24,500 bases of DNA from JBHPHA01 sp042569905 (GTDB taxonomy: Bacteria > Patescibacteriota > Minisyncoccia > Moranbacterales > UBA9337): assembly GCA_042569905.1 (NCBI GenBank), contig JBHPHA010000020.1, positions 1 to 24,500 on the forward strand, in the 5' to 3' direction. A program made the translations under genes and the position numbers. The notes beneath the pieces were generated by a model. It saw nothing but the letters and a program-made list of their open reading frames with translations. It had not been told where the DNA came from and ran no database searches. Shown here piece by piece: positions 24,428 to 24,500 of the stretch. Position 1 is the stretch's first letter. Every line of letters begins with the position of its first letter.

Positions 24428-24500
24428 GATAGGTTTTTTATTTACGTAATTTATTAATTTTTTATTAAGTCTGTTGATTTGGATAATAAGTGGACTTGGT

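Overview
The window looks like a chromosomal piece of a low-GC bacterium of the Candidate Phyla Radiation (Patescibacteria), probably Parcubacteria-like. This is inferred from gene content and gene style, not from a marker gene. The reasons are a type IV secretion-type pilin, a TraG/TraD-like ATPase and an FtsA-like protein embedded among conserved-looking hypothetical genes; AT-rich leaders almost without Shine-Dalgarno sequences; and tightly packed genes. The standard genetic code fits every gene. No rRNA, tRNA, CRISPR array, insertion sequence or phage module was seen.

Region A (17-7735, plus strand) is mostly housekeeping and envelope: a hypothetical protein with an internal twin-arginine-like motif, a Nudix hydrolase overlapping a MazG-like pyrophosphohydrolase, mreB, two GT4 glycosyltransferases, the DNA polymerase III delta-prime subunit (holB) and ftsQ. 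Between mreB and the first glycosyltransferase lies an inverted array of 7-bp units. Between the two glycosyltransferases, on the minus strand, is a 50-residue membrane or secreted peptide gene. It has its own near-consensus promoter (plus a diverged second copy), the only good Shine-Dalgarno in the window, and an intrinsic terminator.

Region B (7804-11271, minus strand) holds two large GT-C/PMT-type membrane glycosyltransferases. A perfect two-way terminator separates them from ftsQ, and a divergent promoter region of about 190 bp separates them from region C.

Region C (11459-24239, plus strand) reads as one long operon of nine genes with gaps of 4-77 bp behind an extended -10 promoter. In order it encodes: a coiled-coil protein with a DHH-type phosphoesterase-like domain; a large acidic protein with two hydrophobic Gly/Ala-rich segments; two small helical proteins; a TraG/TraD-like DNA-translocation ATPase; a VirB2-like pilin; a PfkB-family sugar kinase; an FtsA-like actin-fold ATPase; and a single-pass membrane protein with a baseplate J-like outer region. 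The first six genes are the best candidate for an undescribed system, possibly DNA uptake or transfer coupled to nucleic-acid processing. That function is inferred from association only.

After this operon (24303-24427) a strong promoter precedes a compact structured RNA ending in an intrinsic terminator. It is either a small RNA or a leader/attenuator for a gene beyond the window.
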